The translations under genes and the position numbers were made by a program. From CAYHOI01 sp964358175 (lineage in GTDB: Bacteria > Margulisbacteria > Riflemargulisbacteria > GWF2-35-9): 23,507 nt of DNA. Below are positions 8,102-15,716 of this stretch, in pieces. Each line of letters opens with the position of its first letter. The first letter of the stretch is position 1. The stretch lies in the NCBI GenBank assembly GCA_964358175.1, contig CAYHOI010000021.1, positions 1 to 23,507 on the forward strand, given 5' to 3'. Below the pieces are notes generated by a model. That model worked only from the letters and a program-made list of their open reading frames with translations, did not search any database and was not told the DNA's origin.

Positions 8102-11041
8102 TTAAGCTTTTCTTATTCGATCTTTTATTCGATCTGACATGGATCGAAGTTTTAGCTGAGGGGTTGCTTTGACTGGCTTACTCATTCCCTTGACCAGCTC
8201 TGATACTGTATGAGTTGCAATAGCTTTTTCCTGAATATCGTCCCATTCAGGTGTTTCTTCAATGAGCTGAAACGGTTTGCTGGTATCAAGGTATTTGGGA
8301 TATATGTGTCCTCCATGACTAAAATAGTAGTCCAGAATATAAACACTTCGAATAAACTGTTCCGTTTTTATGCTCATTTCTGTATAACGAAGTAGTTTCT
8401 CATAAAGCAGATGCTTATTGTCTGTCTTCATGTTCTGGATCATTCGAAGTATCACCGCGAGGAGCACCTCTTCTCTTTGGGAGGCTGGGAGTTGCGCAAA
8501 ATTTGATTCAGAAAAGTAAGTCTGATGGAGATCAGCAAGGGGATACTGTGGGTCAGCGAATCGATCTTCATATTCGACAAGAAATAAAGTGAACAGTTCA
8601 TGTTCATCGGGTGCAAAGCTCTCTTTAGTTAAAAATAATTCTGCAAGCTCGCGAGTTTTCTCGTCATTCTGAGATCCACTCATTCGCCTCATCATTCCCC
8701 AAAAAGACTGAAAACTATTGAGTTCAGCTCTCTCTTTAAGTTTTCCAATGGAGGACTCGTTAAAGGACACCAGCCCATAGTCCCAAGCAGAAGGCGAGAT
8801 TTTCTTTTTGATAAGCTTTTCAAATTGTTGACGGTCGATACGTCCTTTCTGAATAAAAAATTGTATGGCGGGGTTTTTTTGTAGCGAGTCAAAAGGAATA
8901 CCCAATAGTTTTGAAAGAGTATTGGTGCATTCTGCTTGAACCGATGTTTGCATTCTTTCCGACGTTTCGCCGATAGAAACTCCCAACTCTTCCTCAAGTG
9001 TTTTTGTATCGAGGAGTCCTCGTCGAATTAATAGTTTCAGCAAGGCTCTAAACTCAGGGAGTTGTTCGAGGTATAAGCTGCGAAGTGAAAGAATAAAATG
9101 AGCCAAACTCTGGTCATCTGTAAGGTCACCACTTTTCTGAATTAAATTCTCCAGAAGAGCCTCAATTTTGGCACTTTCCTTGTTTCTTTGAGAGATAGCT
9201 GACATGTCAGCGATAAGGCTGAGTGCTGTCTCAGATGTTTGCTGAAGGCGGCGTGATGTCGTCATTTGTTGACGTTGCAGGGTGACAGCTTCTTGAAGAT
9301 ATTTCTTGTTGCCAATCTGGCCGAGTACGACAACCAAGCGTGTCATTATTTCTTGAAGTTCATGTGATGCAGTTTCATCCTTGTGTTCTAGAGCCTCAAC
9401 CTCAGGTTGAGTGGCCATGTGGTTTTCTATAGAGTTTAATAGGATTTGCAATGCCCTTGAATACCTTTCAACATTTCCAGGGCTGAGTTGATTCGCCTCG
9501 AGACTTAGAAATGGGCTCAATTCTTCCTTTGTTTTTATAATGGAGGATTTTTGATCATGAAGCACACTGGTTATCAGCCGATCAGCTTGATACTCTTTGT
9601 TGAGGTGACTTAGTATTTGTGGCGCAGATTTCTGCTGGAGCACTCTTTGTTTCAAGGAAGTTGGGGAAAGTGACGTCCCTTCCTTCTCCAAATCTAAGAG
9701 GTCATTTAGTTCTTGCTGGAGGTTTTCAATTTGTAGCTTTAAATTTTTTTCAGCTTCTGATCTCTGGTTGATTCCTCGGATTTCTCTATTGACGAGCTGA
9801 TTTGTTTTTAGCTGTGTTATTGTCCGCTTGAGGGCTTTGACAGTCGAGTCAATGGCACGTTCAATGGGCGAGGAGCCTCTTAGGGTTTCTCGTCGTTGTA
9901 GTGCCTTGATCTGTTCTTTAAACTTTTCAACCTTTTGAGAGATGATATTGTCCAGCTTTTTCGTGGTGTGTGGGGTCGGTTCTGGGAGGGTCTCCAGGGC
10001 GTTCTGCTCCTGAAAATCTGACGAAGCATTTTCATTGAGTGATTCACTTTTATTTTCAGATATTTTTTGAGCAGGCGAAGCAGGTTCTGAAAGGATCTCG
10101 AAGGATTCTTGTTTCTGAAGGTCTGATGGCGTGTATTCTGGTCTGACTGGTTCTTTTTGTTGAGCCGAAAATTTTTGGATTTGTTGAAGCTCTTTGTCAA
10201 GCTGGTTAAGTTCCTCATTTAATTCTGCCCGTGAGGCAGTTGACCCTTTGGCAGCATCTTTCTGTTGACTGTTTCTGACTCTCTGCTCTAGTCGATTTAA
10301 TTTTGTTTCAAGTTTGATAAGTCGAAGCTGCAACTTTTGTGAAAGGTGATCACCAGACTGCTTTTCAAGAACATCCTTTATTTGACTTTGTTTGTCCCGT
10401 AAAACCGCTAAAAGATCTCGAAATTGCTCGTGAAGAGACGCTAAGACCTTGGCCTCGGGTGTGTGAGTAGTTTTCCCAGGAGGTTCAGTCCTTGACAATG
10501 TATTTGCTTTGACCGCTCTAGGCACAAACCCCTTTTCTTTCAGGCTTAGCTTGAGGTAATGGTTGATCTGTTCGGTCGTTAACTGCTCTACGGGAAGATG
10601 GAGTGCTTTGGCGATATCTTGAAGTAGAGTGTACTCTTTTGAAAATTGTGTTCGAACTCCGATGTCGTTTCGGTGAGCCTGTCGATACTTGTCTTGAATA
10701 TACCCCAGCCTTTGTGTTTCGATGATTCTCTGGACTGCCTGTGCTTCGGCCTTCCTTAATTCCGGAAGTACTTGTCGAAGTTGATCAATATTTATTTTGC
10801 GAACTTCTGTTTTTAGGATTTGAGCAATCTGTTCAACAAGCTTGAACTCGTTTTTGTAGGTTATTTTGAGATCTGTATGCTGATCGGGTTCTTTTTGTTT
10901 TTGAATTTGACGGTTTTGAGCAATTTTCTGTGCAGAACGCCGCTCATTGCCCTTTTTTCTCAAGGACTCAAGAAATGAATCCTCGTTTGCCTTACGAGTG
11001 ATTTGAGTCGCTCCCGATTGTTGTATGTTGTCGAGCTCCAT
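8102..11041 (-). CDS. Large coiled-coil protein of unknown function with internal repeats
   Basis: A 979-residue, Gln/Glu/Lys/Leu-rich protein with no signal peptide or membrane segment, hence probably cytoplasmic and elongated. Segments visible by eye: a charged N-terminus (1-60); two related helical units 71 residues apart (65-95, EFKLVEQIAQIL, and 136-166, EYTLLQDIAKAL); coiled coil (about 200-295); a Pro/Ser-rich linker with a duplicated 25-residue unit (306-330 and 341-365); more coiled coil (365-450); and a mainly alpha-helical C-terminal half (about 520-979) with few heptads that may be globular. The end is basic (RSMSDRIKDRIRKA). ATG 11041 has no Shine-Dalgarno. hisF ends 55 nt upstream and the ATPase begins 108 nt downstream. 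I recognise no family; a structural, scaffold or secreted-effector role cannot be told apart from sequence alone. Confidence 0.8.
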   Translation of the reverse strand: MELDNIQQSGATQITRKANEDSFLESLRKKGNERRSAQKIAQNRQIQKQKEPDQHTDLKITYKNEFKLVEQIAQILKTEVRKINIDQLRQVLPELRKAEAQAVQRIIETQRLGYIQDKYRQAHRNDIGVRTQFSKEYTLLQDIAKALHLPVEQLTTEQINHYLKLSLKEKGFVPRAVKANTLSRTEPPGKTTHTPEAKVLASLHEQFRDLLAVLRDKQSQIKDVLEKQSGDHLSQKLQLRLIKLETKLNRLEQRVRNSQQKDAAKGSTASRAELNEELNQLDKELQQIQKFSAQQKEPVRPEYTPSDLQKQESFEILSEPASPAQKISENKSESLNENASSDFQEQNALETLPEPTPHTTKKLDNIISQKVEKFKEQIKALQRRETLRGSSPIERAIDSTVKALKRTITQLKTNQLVNREIRGINQRSEAEKNLKLQIENLQQELNDLLDLEKEGTSLSPTSLKQRVLQQKSAPQILSHLNKEYQADRLITSVLHDQKSSIIKTKEELSPFLSLEANQLSPGNVERYSRALQILLNSIENHMATQPEVEALEHKDETASHELQEIMTRLVVVLGQIGNKKYLQEAVTLQRQQMTTSRRLQQTSETALSLIADMSAISQRNKESAKIEALLENLIQKSGDLTDDQSLAHFILSLRSLYLEQLPEFRALLKLLIRRGLLDTKTLEEELGVSIGETSERMQTSVQAECTNTLSKLLGIPFDSLQKNPAIQFFIQKGRIDRQQFEKLIKKKISPSAWDYGLVSFNESSIGKLKERAELNSFQSFWGMMRRMSGSQNDEKTRELAELFLTKESFAPDEHELFTLFLVEYEDRFADPQYPLADLHQTYFSESNFAQLPASQREEVLLAVILRMIQNMKTDNKHLLYEKLLRYTEMSIKTEQFIRSVYILDYYFSHGGHIYPKYLDTSKPFQLIEETPEWDDIQEKAIATHTVSELVKGMSKPVKATPQLKLRSMSDRIKDRIRKA

Positions 11042-11096
11042 GTCTGTAATGTGATTATGCCCAAAAAAGAGTTAGCTCAAACCTGATCTTTAGGGA

Positions 11097-11915
11097 TTAC
11101 AGACGAACTGGAATATTTTTAGATTGAAGGTGTCTTTTTATTTCAGGAATTGAGAGAGTTCCATAATGAAGAAGGGAGGCGAGAAGGGCGGCGTCAGCAA
11201 TCTCTAAGATTTGACTAATATGCTCCAGCGTTCCGGCTCCTCCCGAGGCGACTATCGGAATGCTGACCTCTTTTTTGATGGCAGTGGTCAAGGAGACATC
11301 ATACCCATTTTGAGTGCCATCTGTATCCATGCTTGTGAGCAGAACCTCTCCTGCTCCAAGCCGCTGTGCCTTTTTGATCCATTTCAGGGCATCTATGCCT
11401 GTCGGCGTTCGTCCGCCATGGCTATAGACTTCATATTGGCTTGCGTGATCGACCTGGCAATCTCTCAAGATGTTCGGAATGGGGGTGTCTCCAGACTGTT
11501 TGTTGAAAGGATCTCTTCTTCGGGTGTCTACAGCGAGAACGATGCATTGTGAGCCAAACATCTGCGCACCTTCGGTTAAAAGTTCTGGGCGAAGAAGTGC
11601 AGCTGTATTGATAGAAATTTTCTCTGCACCTGCATTCAGCAAGCTTCGCATGTCTTCTATCGTTCGAATTCCTCCACCGACTGTAAACGGAATAAACACT
11701 TCTTTAGCGACGCGCTCTACAAGATCAAGGACAATGTCTCGTTTATCACTGGAGGCCGTGATATCCAAAAACACCAGCTCATCTGCGTGTTGTCGGTCAT
11801 ACAGCTTTGCCAGTTCTACCGGATCACCTGCATCTCGAAGTCCGACAAAATTTATGCCTTTGACCACTCGTCCGTCTTTGATGTCGAGGCAGGGAATAAT
11901 TCGTTTTGCAATCAT
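11097..11915 (-). CDS. hisF: Imidazole glycerol phosphate synthase cyclase subunit, with insertion
   Basis: A 272-residue HisF, the (beta/alpha)8 cyclase. It joins ammonia from HisH to PRFAR, making imidazole-glycerol phosphate for histidine and AICAR for purines. The catalytic aspartates are Asp11 (RIIPCLDI) and Asp130 (VLAVDTRR), at the canonical positions. The phosphate-binding loops TVGGGIR and VASGGAG and the LLTSMDTDGT strand are intact. Typical bacterial HisF has about 252-258 residues; the excess sits between VLAVDTRR and YEVYSHGGR (about residues 134-158), at the top of the barrel. The ATG overlaps the nrdG stop by 4 nt. No other his gene is in the window, so association with an nrd operon is unusual. 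Confidence 0.95.
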   Translation of the reverse strand: MIAKRIIPCLDIKDGRVVKGINFVGLRDAGDPVELAKLYDRQHADELVFLDITASSDKRDIVLDLVERVAKEVFIPFTVGGGIRTIEDMRSLLNAGAEKISINTAALLRPELLTEGAQMFGSQCIVLAVDTRRRDPFNKQSGDTPIPNILRDCQVDHASQYEVYSHGGRTPTGIDALKWIKKAQRLGAGEVLLTSMDTDGTQNGYDVSLTTAIKKEVSIPIVASGGAGTLEHISQILEIADAALLASLLHYGTLSIPEIKRHLQSKNIPVRL

Positions 11916-12604
11916 CTGATTTCACACACCTCTACAAAGGGTTTAAAGTAATTTCTAATTGCTTCCATTTTCTCCTCTGAAAAGGCATCCACTCCCATTG
12001 TATTTCCCAAAGTCTTTCTGGGACTAAATTGTTGCAGATAGTAGCGCTTTGCTCCCTCAAGAATCTCTGAAATGCCCACAAGATCCGACTTTTCAAAGTA
12101 GGGGGGGAACACGGTGGATCGAAATTCATAATCCACTTGCCCACTTGTCTTTAGAAATTGAACAGTTTGCTTTACGTTGCCAAGCAACTCAGCAGGATCG
12201 CCAAAGGAAATGACTTGAGGGTACTTTTCATAGCTGGTCTTAATATCCATGGCAACATAGTCTACAAGACCTGCTCCGATCCATCCCTCTAGCACGTCAA
12301 AGCGACTTCCATTTGTATCCAGTTTTACCGCAAAGCCATTTTCCTTGATTGTCTCCAGAACATCCTTCAGATTGTTCTGGAGTGTGGGCTCCCCGCCGCT
12401 GATACAGACTCCATCATAGAGTGTCTTCTTTTTAACGAGATATTCTATGGCCACATGATCCACGATTTCAGGAAGCTTATTGGCATTCAATACAAGATCG
12501 GTATTGTGGCAGAACGGACACCGAAAATTGCAGCCTCCATAAAAAAATACTGAAGAAATACGTTCACCAAAGTCAATAAAACTGGTCTTTTGCCATCCCT
12601 TCAC
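11912..12604 (-). CDS. nrdG: Anaerobic ribonucleotide reductase activating protein (radical SAM)
   Basis: A 230-residue radical-SAM activase. The 4Fe-4S motif is CNFRCPFC (Cys25, Cys29, Cys32), inside the FFYGGCNFRCPFCHN context of NrdG/PflA enzymes. It is followed by the SGGEPTLQ loop that contacts SAM. It uses a 5'-deoxyadenosyl radical to abstract hydrogen from the glycine of the reductase. Here the target glycine appears to be on the separate subunit encoded just upstream (Gly34 of the 12601-13119 product). The start overlaps that gene's stop by 4 nt, and its own stop overlaps hisF by 4 nt. It belongs to the longer NrdG type (about 230 residues, versus about 155 in E. coli). Confidence 0.93.
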   Translation of the reverse strand: MKGWQKTSFIDFGERISSVFFYGGCNFRCPFCHNTDLVLNANKLPEIVDHVAIEYLVKKKTLYDGVCISGGEPTLQNNLKDVLETIKENGFAVKLDTNGSRFDVLEGWIGAGLVDYVAMDIKTSYEKYPQVISFGDPAELLGNVKQTVQFLKTSGQVDYEFRSTVFPPYFEKSDLVGISEILEGAKRYYLQQFSPRKTLGNTMGVDAFSEEKMEAIRNYFKPFVEVCEIR

Positions 12605-13119
12605 GCAATCAATCGTTCAATCTGAGCGGGTGTATGAGCCTTGTTAACGACATCGCCTGCATCGTTAAAAAATAAGACAGTTGGTGTGCCCGTAATGTTG
12701 TTTCGGATGGCCTCCTCAAACCCCTCTCTGGTGCCTGCATTGATTTCCTCCCCAGACAAATGAACTTGTTTTAGGAAGTTTTTGACGGGTGGGCAACCAG
12801 GGCAGTTGTCGGAATAGAACAATTTATACTTCTTAATAAGCCCCTTATCATTGATAACGATGTTAAGGATATCTTTTTCAATGGAAAGAGACTCATTTTC
12901 GCATTGTACCGTGGTCGCAGCGGGTATTTCTTCCTCAGAGGGTGAAACCGAAAATTCGACACGATCTGCATATTCAGACTTCTTGCCAACATTCCAATTT
13001 TGTACAGCTCGATAGTAGCCTACAATCCGGGTATAGACCTCAGTGGTTGTACCGCGAACGTTTTTAATCTCTTCCTTTAACGTATCGATTTCCTTAAGTA
13101 TTTCTGCCTTTGTTCTCAT
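12601..13119 (-). CDS. Detached NrdD glycyl-radical domain fused to a glutaredoxin-like domain
   Basis: A 172-residue two-domain protein. After a charged helix (3-20) comes TEVYTRIVGYYRAVQNW with NWNVGKKSEYADRVEF (26-56), which matches the C-terminal glycyl-radical segment of class III reductases of the RITGYYR type; Gly34 is the predicted radical site. After a linker (57-95) follows a glutaredoxin/thioredoxin-like domain: YKLFYSDNCPGC (Cys106, Cys109) and the cis-Pro region TGTPTVLFF (Pro146). The adjacent NrdD lacks this segment. The Shine-Dalgarno AAGGAGGA, 5 nt before ATG 13119, shows deliberate independent initiation. Inference: this chain docks on NrdD, is activated by NrdG, and its redoxin domain re-reduces the active-site cysteines. 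I see no frameshift or remnant between the two genes. Confidence 0.88.
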   Translation of the reverse strand: MRTKAEILKEIDTLKEEIKNVRGTTTEVYTRIVGYYRAVQNWNVGKKSEYADRVEFSVSPSEEEIPAATTVQCENESLSIEKDILNIVINDKGLIKKYKLFYSDNCPGCPPVKNFLKQVHLSGEEINAGTREGFEEAIRNNITGTPTVLFFNDAGDVVNKAHTPAQIERLIA

Positions 13120-13124
13120 TTGAA

Positions 13125-13132
13125 TCCTCCTT
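13125..13132 (-). promoter_or_regulatory. Strong Shine-Dalgarno that establishes the detached subunit as a gene
   Basis: Read on the minus strand, AAGGAGGA lies between the nrdD stop (TAA, 13134-13136) and ATG 13119, with a 5-nt spacer. It is among the best ribosome-binding sites in the window. It argues that the nrdD/radical-domain boundary is a true gene boundary rather than a sequencing frameshift. Confidence 0.8.
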
Positions 13133-13133
13133 T

Positions 13134-15209
13134 TTATGATGCAATGTGCTTTCCAACAGCATGTAGTTCCTGTTCTAGTTCGATAAGTGCTTTTTTGATG
13201 TCTGCCTCCCTTTCCCCTTTACATCGAGGACAATCAAAATGCTCGCCATCCAGATATCCATGAACAGGGCAAACAGAAAATGTTGGCGTTATGGTTAAGT
13301 AAGGAACATGATAGGTATCGATGATCTTTTTCACCAAGTTCTTACACGTTTCTGAGCTTCGAATTCTCTCACCAAGAAAGCCGTGAAAAACGGTTCCCCC
13401 TGTATATTTTGTTTGGATTTGATCCTGGTGATCCAGAGCCTCAAAAATGTCGGGGGTATGGCCAACCGGAAGCTGAGTTGAGTTTGTATAATAGGGATCT
13501 GTCTTGCCAGACGAAATGATATCAGGATGACGTTCCTTGTCAATTTTTGCCAGGCGGTACGACGTGGACTCCGCTGGGGTTGCCTCGAGATTGTACAAAT
13601 CACCGGTTTCTTCTTGAAGATCGCGCATTTTATCACGCATGTAGTCCAAAAGAGCTAAAGAAATCTCTACACCCTCGGGACTCGTAATATCTTTGCCGAT
13701 AAAATTAAGCAGACACTCATTCATGCCATTAATTCCAATGGTTGAAAAGTGGCTGTCAAAACTTTTCAGGTAGCGACGCGTGTAGGGATAAAGACCGACC
13801 TCCATCAAACGGTTGATGACTTTTCGTTTAATCACCAGAGATTCACTTGCGATATCCATGAGTCGTCCCAGCCTCTCAAAGAGCTCTTCCTTGGTTTTCG
13901 ATAAATATCCGATGCGCGGCAGATTAATCGTAACCACCCCGATTGAGCCGGTGAGTTCGTCGGCACCAAACAGGCCCCCTCCACGATTGCGCAACTCACG
14001 TTTATCGAGTTGAAGACGGCAACACATAGAGCGAACATCGCCCGGATTTAGATGGCTATTCACAAAATTCTGGAAGTAGGGTGTGCCATATTTAGCAGTC
14101 ATTTCAAATAAGAGTGTGGTATTTGCCGAATTCCAGTCAAAATCCTTGGTAATATTGTAGGTTGGAATGGGATAAGGAAATCCTCTTCCATCCGCATCAC
14201 CTTCCATCATGACCTCAATGAACGCGCGGTTTACAATGTCCATTTCTTCTTGATAGTCCGCGTAGGTTGTTGTCTGAGGCTCTCCGCCAATGATGACATA
14301 GCGATCTCGCAAGTCCTCTGGAACGACCCAATCAAGGGTAATGTTGGTAAAGGGGGCCTGACTTCCCCAACGTGAGGGGGTGTTGATGCTAAATACGAAA
14401 CTCTGAATTTGTTGTTTGACCTCTTCAAAAGTCATTTTGTCTTCGCGAACAAAGGGGGCGAGATAAGTATCGAAGCTAGAGAAAGCTTGAGCACCTGCCC
14501 ACTCGTTTTGCATGGTTCCCAGGAAATTAACCATTTGGGAAATGAGGGTGCTCAAATGCTTTGCGGGTCGAGAGTTAATCTTGCTGGTGACCCCCCCAAA
14601 GCCTTCCTCAATCAGTTGTCGCAAGGACCATCCTGCACAGTAGCCAGAAAACATCGACAGGTCGTGTATGTGAAAATCGCCGTTCCTGTGTGCATCTGCG
14701 ACGTCTTTGGGATAGATATTGTTGAGCCAGTAATTGGCTGTAATGGTTCCGGAATTGTGAAGAATAAGTCCGCCTAATGAGTAATTTACGTTACTGTTTT
14801 CATTGACACGCCAATCTGATTGGTTCAAATAACCGTCCATGGTTTTATTGATGTCCAGGATTAATTTTTCTTTCTCACGAATTTTGTTATGTTGTTCGCG
14901 ATAAAGGATATAAGCTTTAGCTGTTTTGGCGTGGCCAGATTTGATCAGCACTGTTTCAACCATATCCTGAATTTCTTCGATTGCAGGAATTGTTTTTCGG
15001 TTGTAACGAGCCACTAATTCTTCAACAACCTTGTCTGTAAGCGTTTGGGCCATTGACTCATCCTCGCCCCCAACGGATTGAGCCGCCTTAAAAATAGCTT
15101 CTACAATCTTTTCCTTTTTAAAGTCTGCGATATCGCCGTTTCGCTTGATGACTTTCTTGATGAGACCTTTTTTATCTTCAATTTCTTTTCTGATGACTTC
15201 GGTTATCAT
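13134..15209 (-). CDS. nrdD: Anaerobic (class III) ribonucleoside-triphosphate reductase, catalytic chain lacking the glycyl-radical segment
   Basis: A 691-residue NrdD that reduces ribonucleoside triphosphates to deoxy forms under anoxia. An N-terminal ATP-cone (about 15-110) provides allosteric control. The 10-stranded barrel core follows with GDFHIHDLSMFSGYCAGWSL (Cys191), INTPSRWGSQAPF and VRSMCCRLQLD (Cys396/397), candidates for the active-site thiols. The C-terminal zinc site is CPVH (647-650) and CPRC (660-663). In ordinary NrdD the radical motif follows that site directly; here residues 664-691 are a charged helix (KKALIELEQELHAVGKHIAS) and the chain ends. The missing motif is in the next gene. 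A GAGGT-like Shine-Dalgarno precedes ATG 15209, 17 nt after nrdR. Confidence 0.95.
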   Translation of the reverse strand: MITEVIRKEIEDKKGLIKKVIKRNGDIADFKKEKIVEAIFKAAQSVGGEDESMAQTLTDKVVEELVARYNRKTIPAIEEIQDMVETVLIKSGHAKTAKAYILYREQHNKIREKEKLILDINKTMDGYLNQSDWRVNENSNVNYSLGGLILHNSGTITANYWLNNIYPKDVADAHRNGDFHIHDLSMFSGYCAGWSLRQLIEEGFGGVTSKINSRPAKHLSTLISQMVNFLGTMQNEWAGAQAFSSFDTYLAPFVREDKMTFEEVKQQIQSFVFSINTPSRWGSQAPFTNITLDWVVPEDLRDRYVIIGGEPQTTTYADYQEEMDIVNRAFIEVMMEGDADGRGFPYPIPTYNITKDFDWNSANTTLLFEMTAKYGTPYFQNFVNSHLNPGDVRSMCCRLQLDKRELRNRGGGLFGADELTGSIGVVTINLPRIGYLSKTKEELFERLGRLMDIASESLVIKRKVINRLMEVGLYPYTRRYLKSFDSHFSTIGINGMNECLLNFIGKDITSPEGVEISLALLDYMRDKMRDLQEETGDLYNLEATPAESTSYRLAKIDKERHPDIISSGKTDPYYTNSTQLPVGHTPDIFEALDHQDQIQTKYTGGTVFHGFLGERIRSSETCKNLVKKIIDTYHVPYLTITPTFSVCPVHGYLDGEHFDCPRCKGEREADIKKALIELEQELHAVGKHIAS

Positions 15210-15226
15210 TACCTCTTTGCTCCCTC

Positions 15227-15670
15227 TTACAGTTTTTTTATTTCTTTAATAAACTCGCCCACGTCTTCAAATTGTTTGTAAACTGACGCAAACCGCACAT
15301 ATGCAACCTGATCTATTTTTGCGAGGCAGTACATGACGTACTCCCCAATTTCTTGCGAATCCACTTCTCGCTCTTGCTTCTTATGGAGGCTGTTGGTGAT
15401 TTCATCCACAATTTCCTCAACCCGCATAATCGAAACAGGACGCTTTTCTACCGCCCGCATAATCCCTTTAAGAACTTTTTCCTTTTGATAGACCTCCTTG
15501 GCTCCATCCCTTTTTCGCACCATCAAAGGTTTGTCCTCGATGCGTTCGTATGAAGTAAACCGTGCGTTACAGGCTAAACACTCACGTCGCCTGCGTATCG
15601 CTTCGCCATCCGCTAACGTCCGAGATTCCAGCACCTTATCTTGATCCTTGCCACAATACGGACATTTCAT
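15227..15670 (-). CDS. nrdR: Transcriptional repressor NrdR
   Basis: A 147-residue NrdR, the ATP/dATP-sensing repressor of ribonucleotide-reductase genes. The zinc ribbon has Cys3, Cys6, Cys31 and Cys34 (MKCPYCG and CLAC) with the SRTLADGEAIRRRREC signature. It is followed by an ATP-cone (about 48-138) related to the one at the NrdD N-terminus. Length is typical (about 150). It is the first gene of the minus-strand nrd run, and nrdD starts 17 nt later. A near-consensus NrdR box lies 14-29 nt upstream of its start, which suggests autoregulation together with the rest of the operon. Confidence 0.97.
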   Translation of the reverse strand: MKCPYCGKDQDKVLESRTLADGEAIRRRRECLACNARFTSYERIEDKPLMVRKRDGAKEVYQKEKVLKGIMRAVEKRPVSIMRVEEIVDEITNSLHKKQEREVDSQEIGEYVMYCLAKIDQVAYVRFASVYKQFEDVGEFIKEIKKL

Positions 15671-15683
15671 AAAACGATTACCT

Positions 15684-15699
15684 ACTCTATATGTGGTGT
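15684..15699 (-). promoter_or_regulatory. Putative NrdR box
   Basis: The minus-strand text ACACCACATATAGAGT agrees at 13 of 16 positions with the NrdR-box consensus ACACWATATATWGTGT as I know it. It sits between the predicted promoter and the nrdR start, where a bound repressor could block transcription. NrdR boxes normally occur in pairs. Only a weak half-like match (AACACGCTA near 15722) is seen on the upstream side, at non-standard spacing. Confidence 0.6.
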
Positions 15700-15716
15700 T
15701 TTCTTTACCCTCAAAA

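Noticed and set aside
8102..11041. Large coiled-coil protein as a type III secretion gatekeeper or SMC-like protein
   Set aside because: There is no ABC ATPase head or Walker motif for SMC, and no secretion genes nearby; the helical C-terminal half alone is not enough to claim a gatekeeper family.
13119..13140. The nrdD/radical-domain break as a frameshift or sequencing error
   Set aside because: There is a stop codon, an optimal Shine-Dalgarno with 5-nt spacing and an ATG in the right order, and both chains have extra helix sequence at the break that ordinary NrdD lacks. One or two indels would not restore a normal NrdD.
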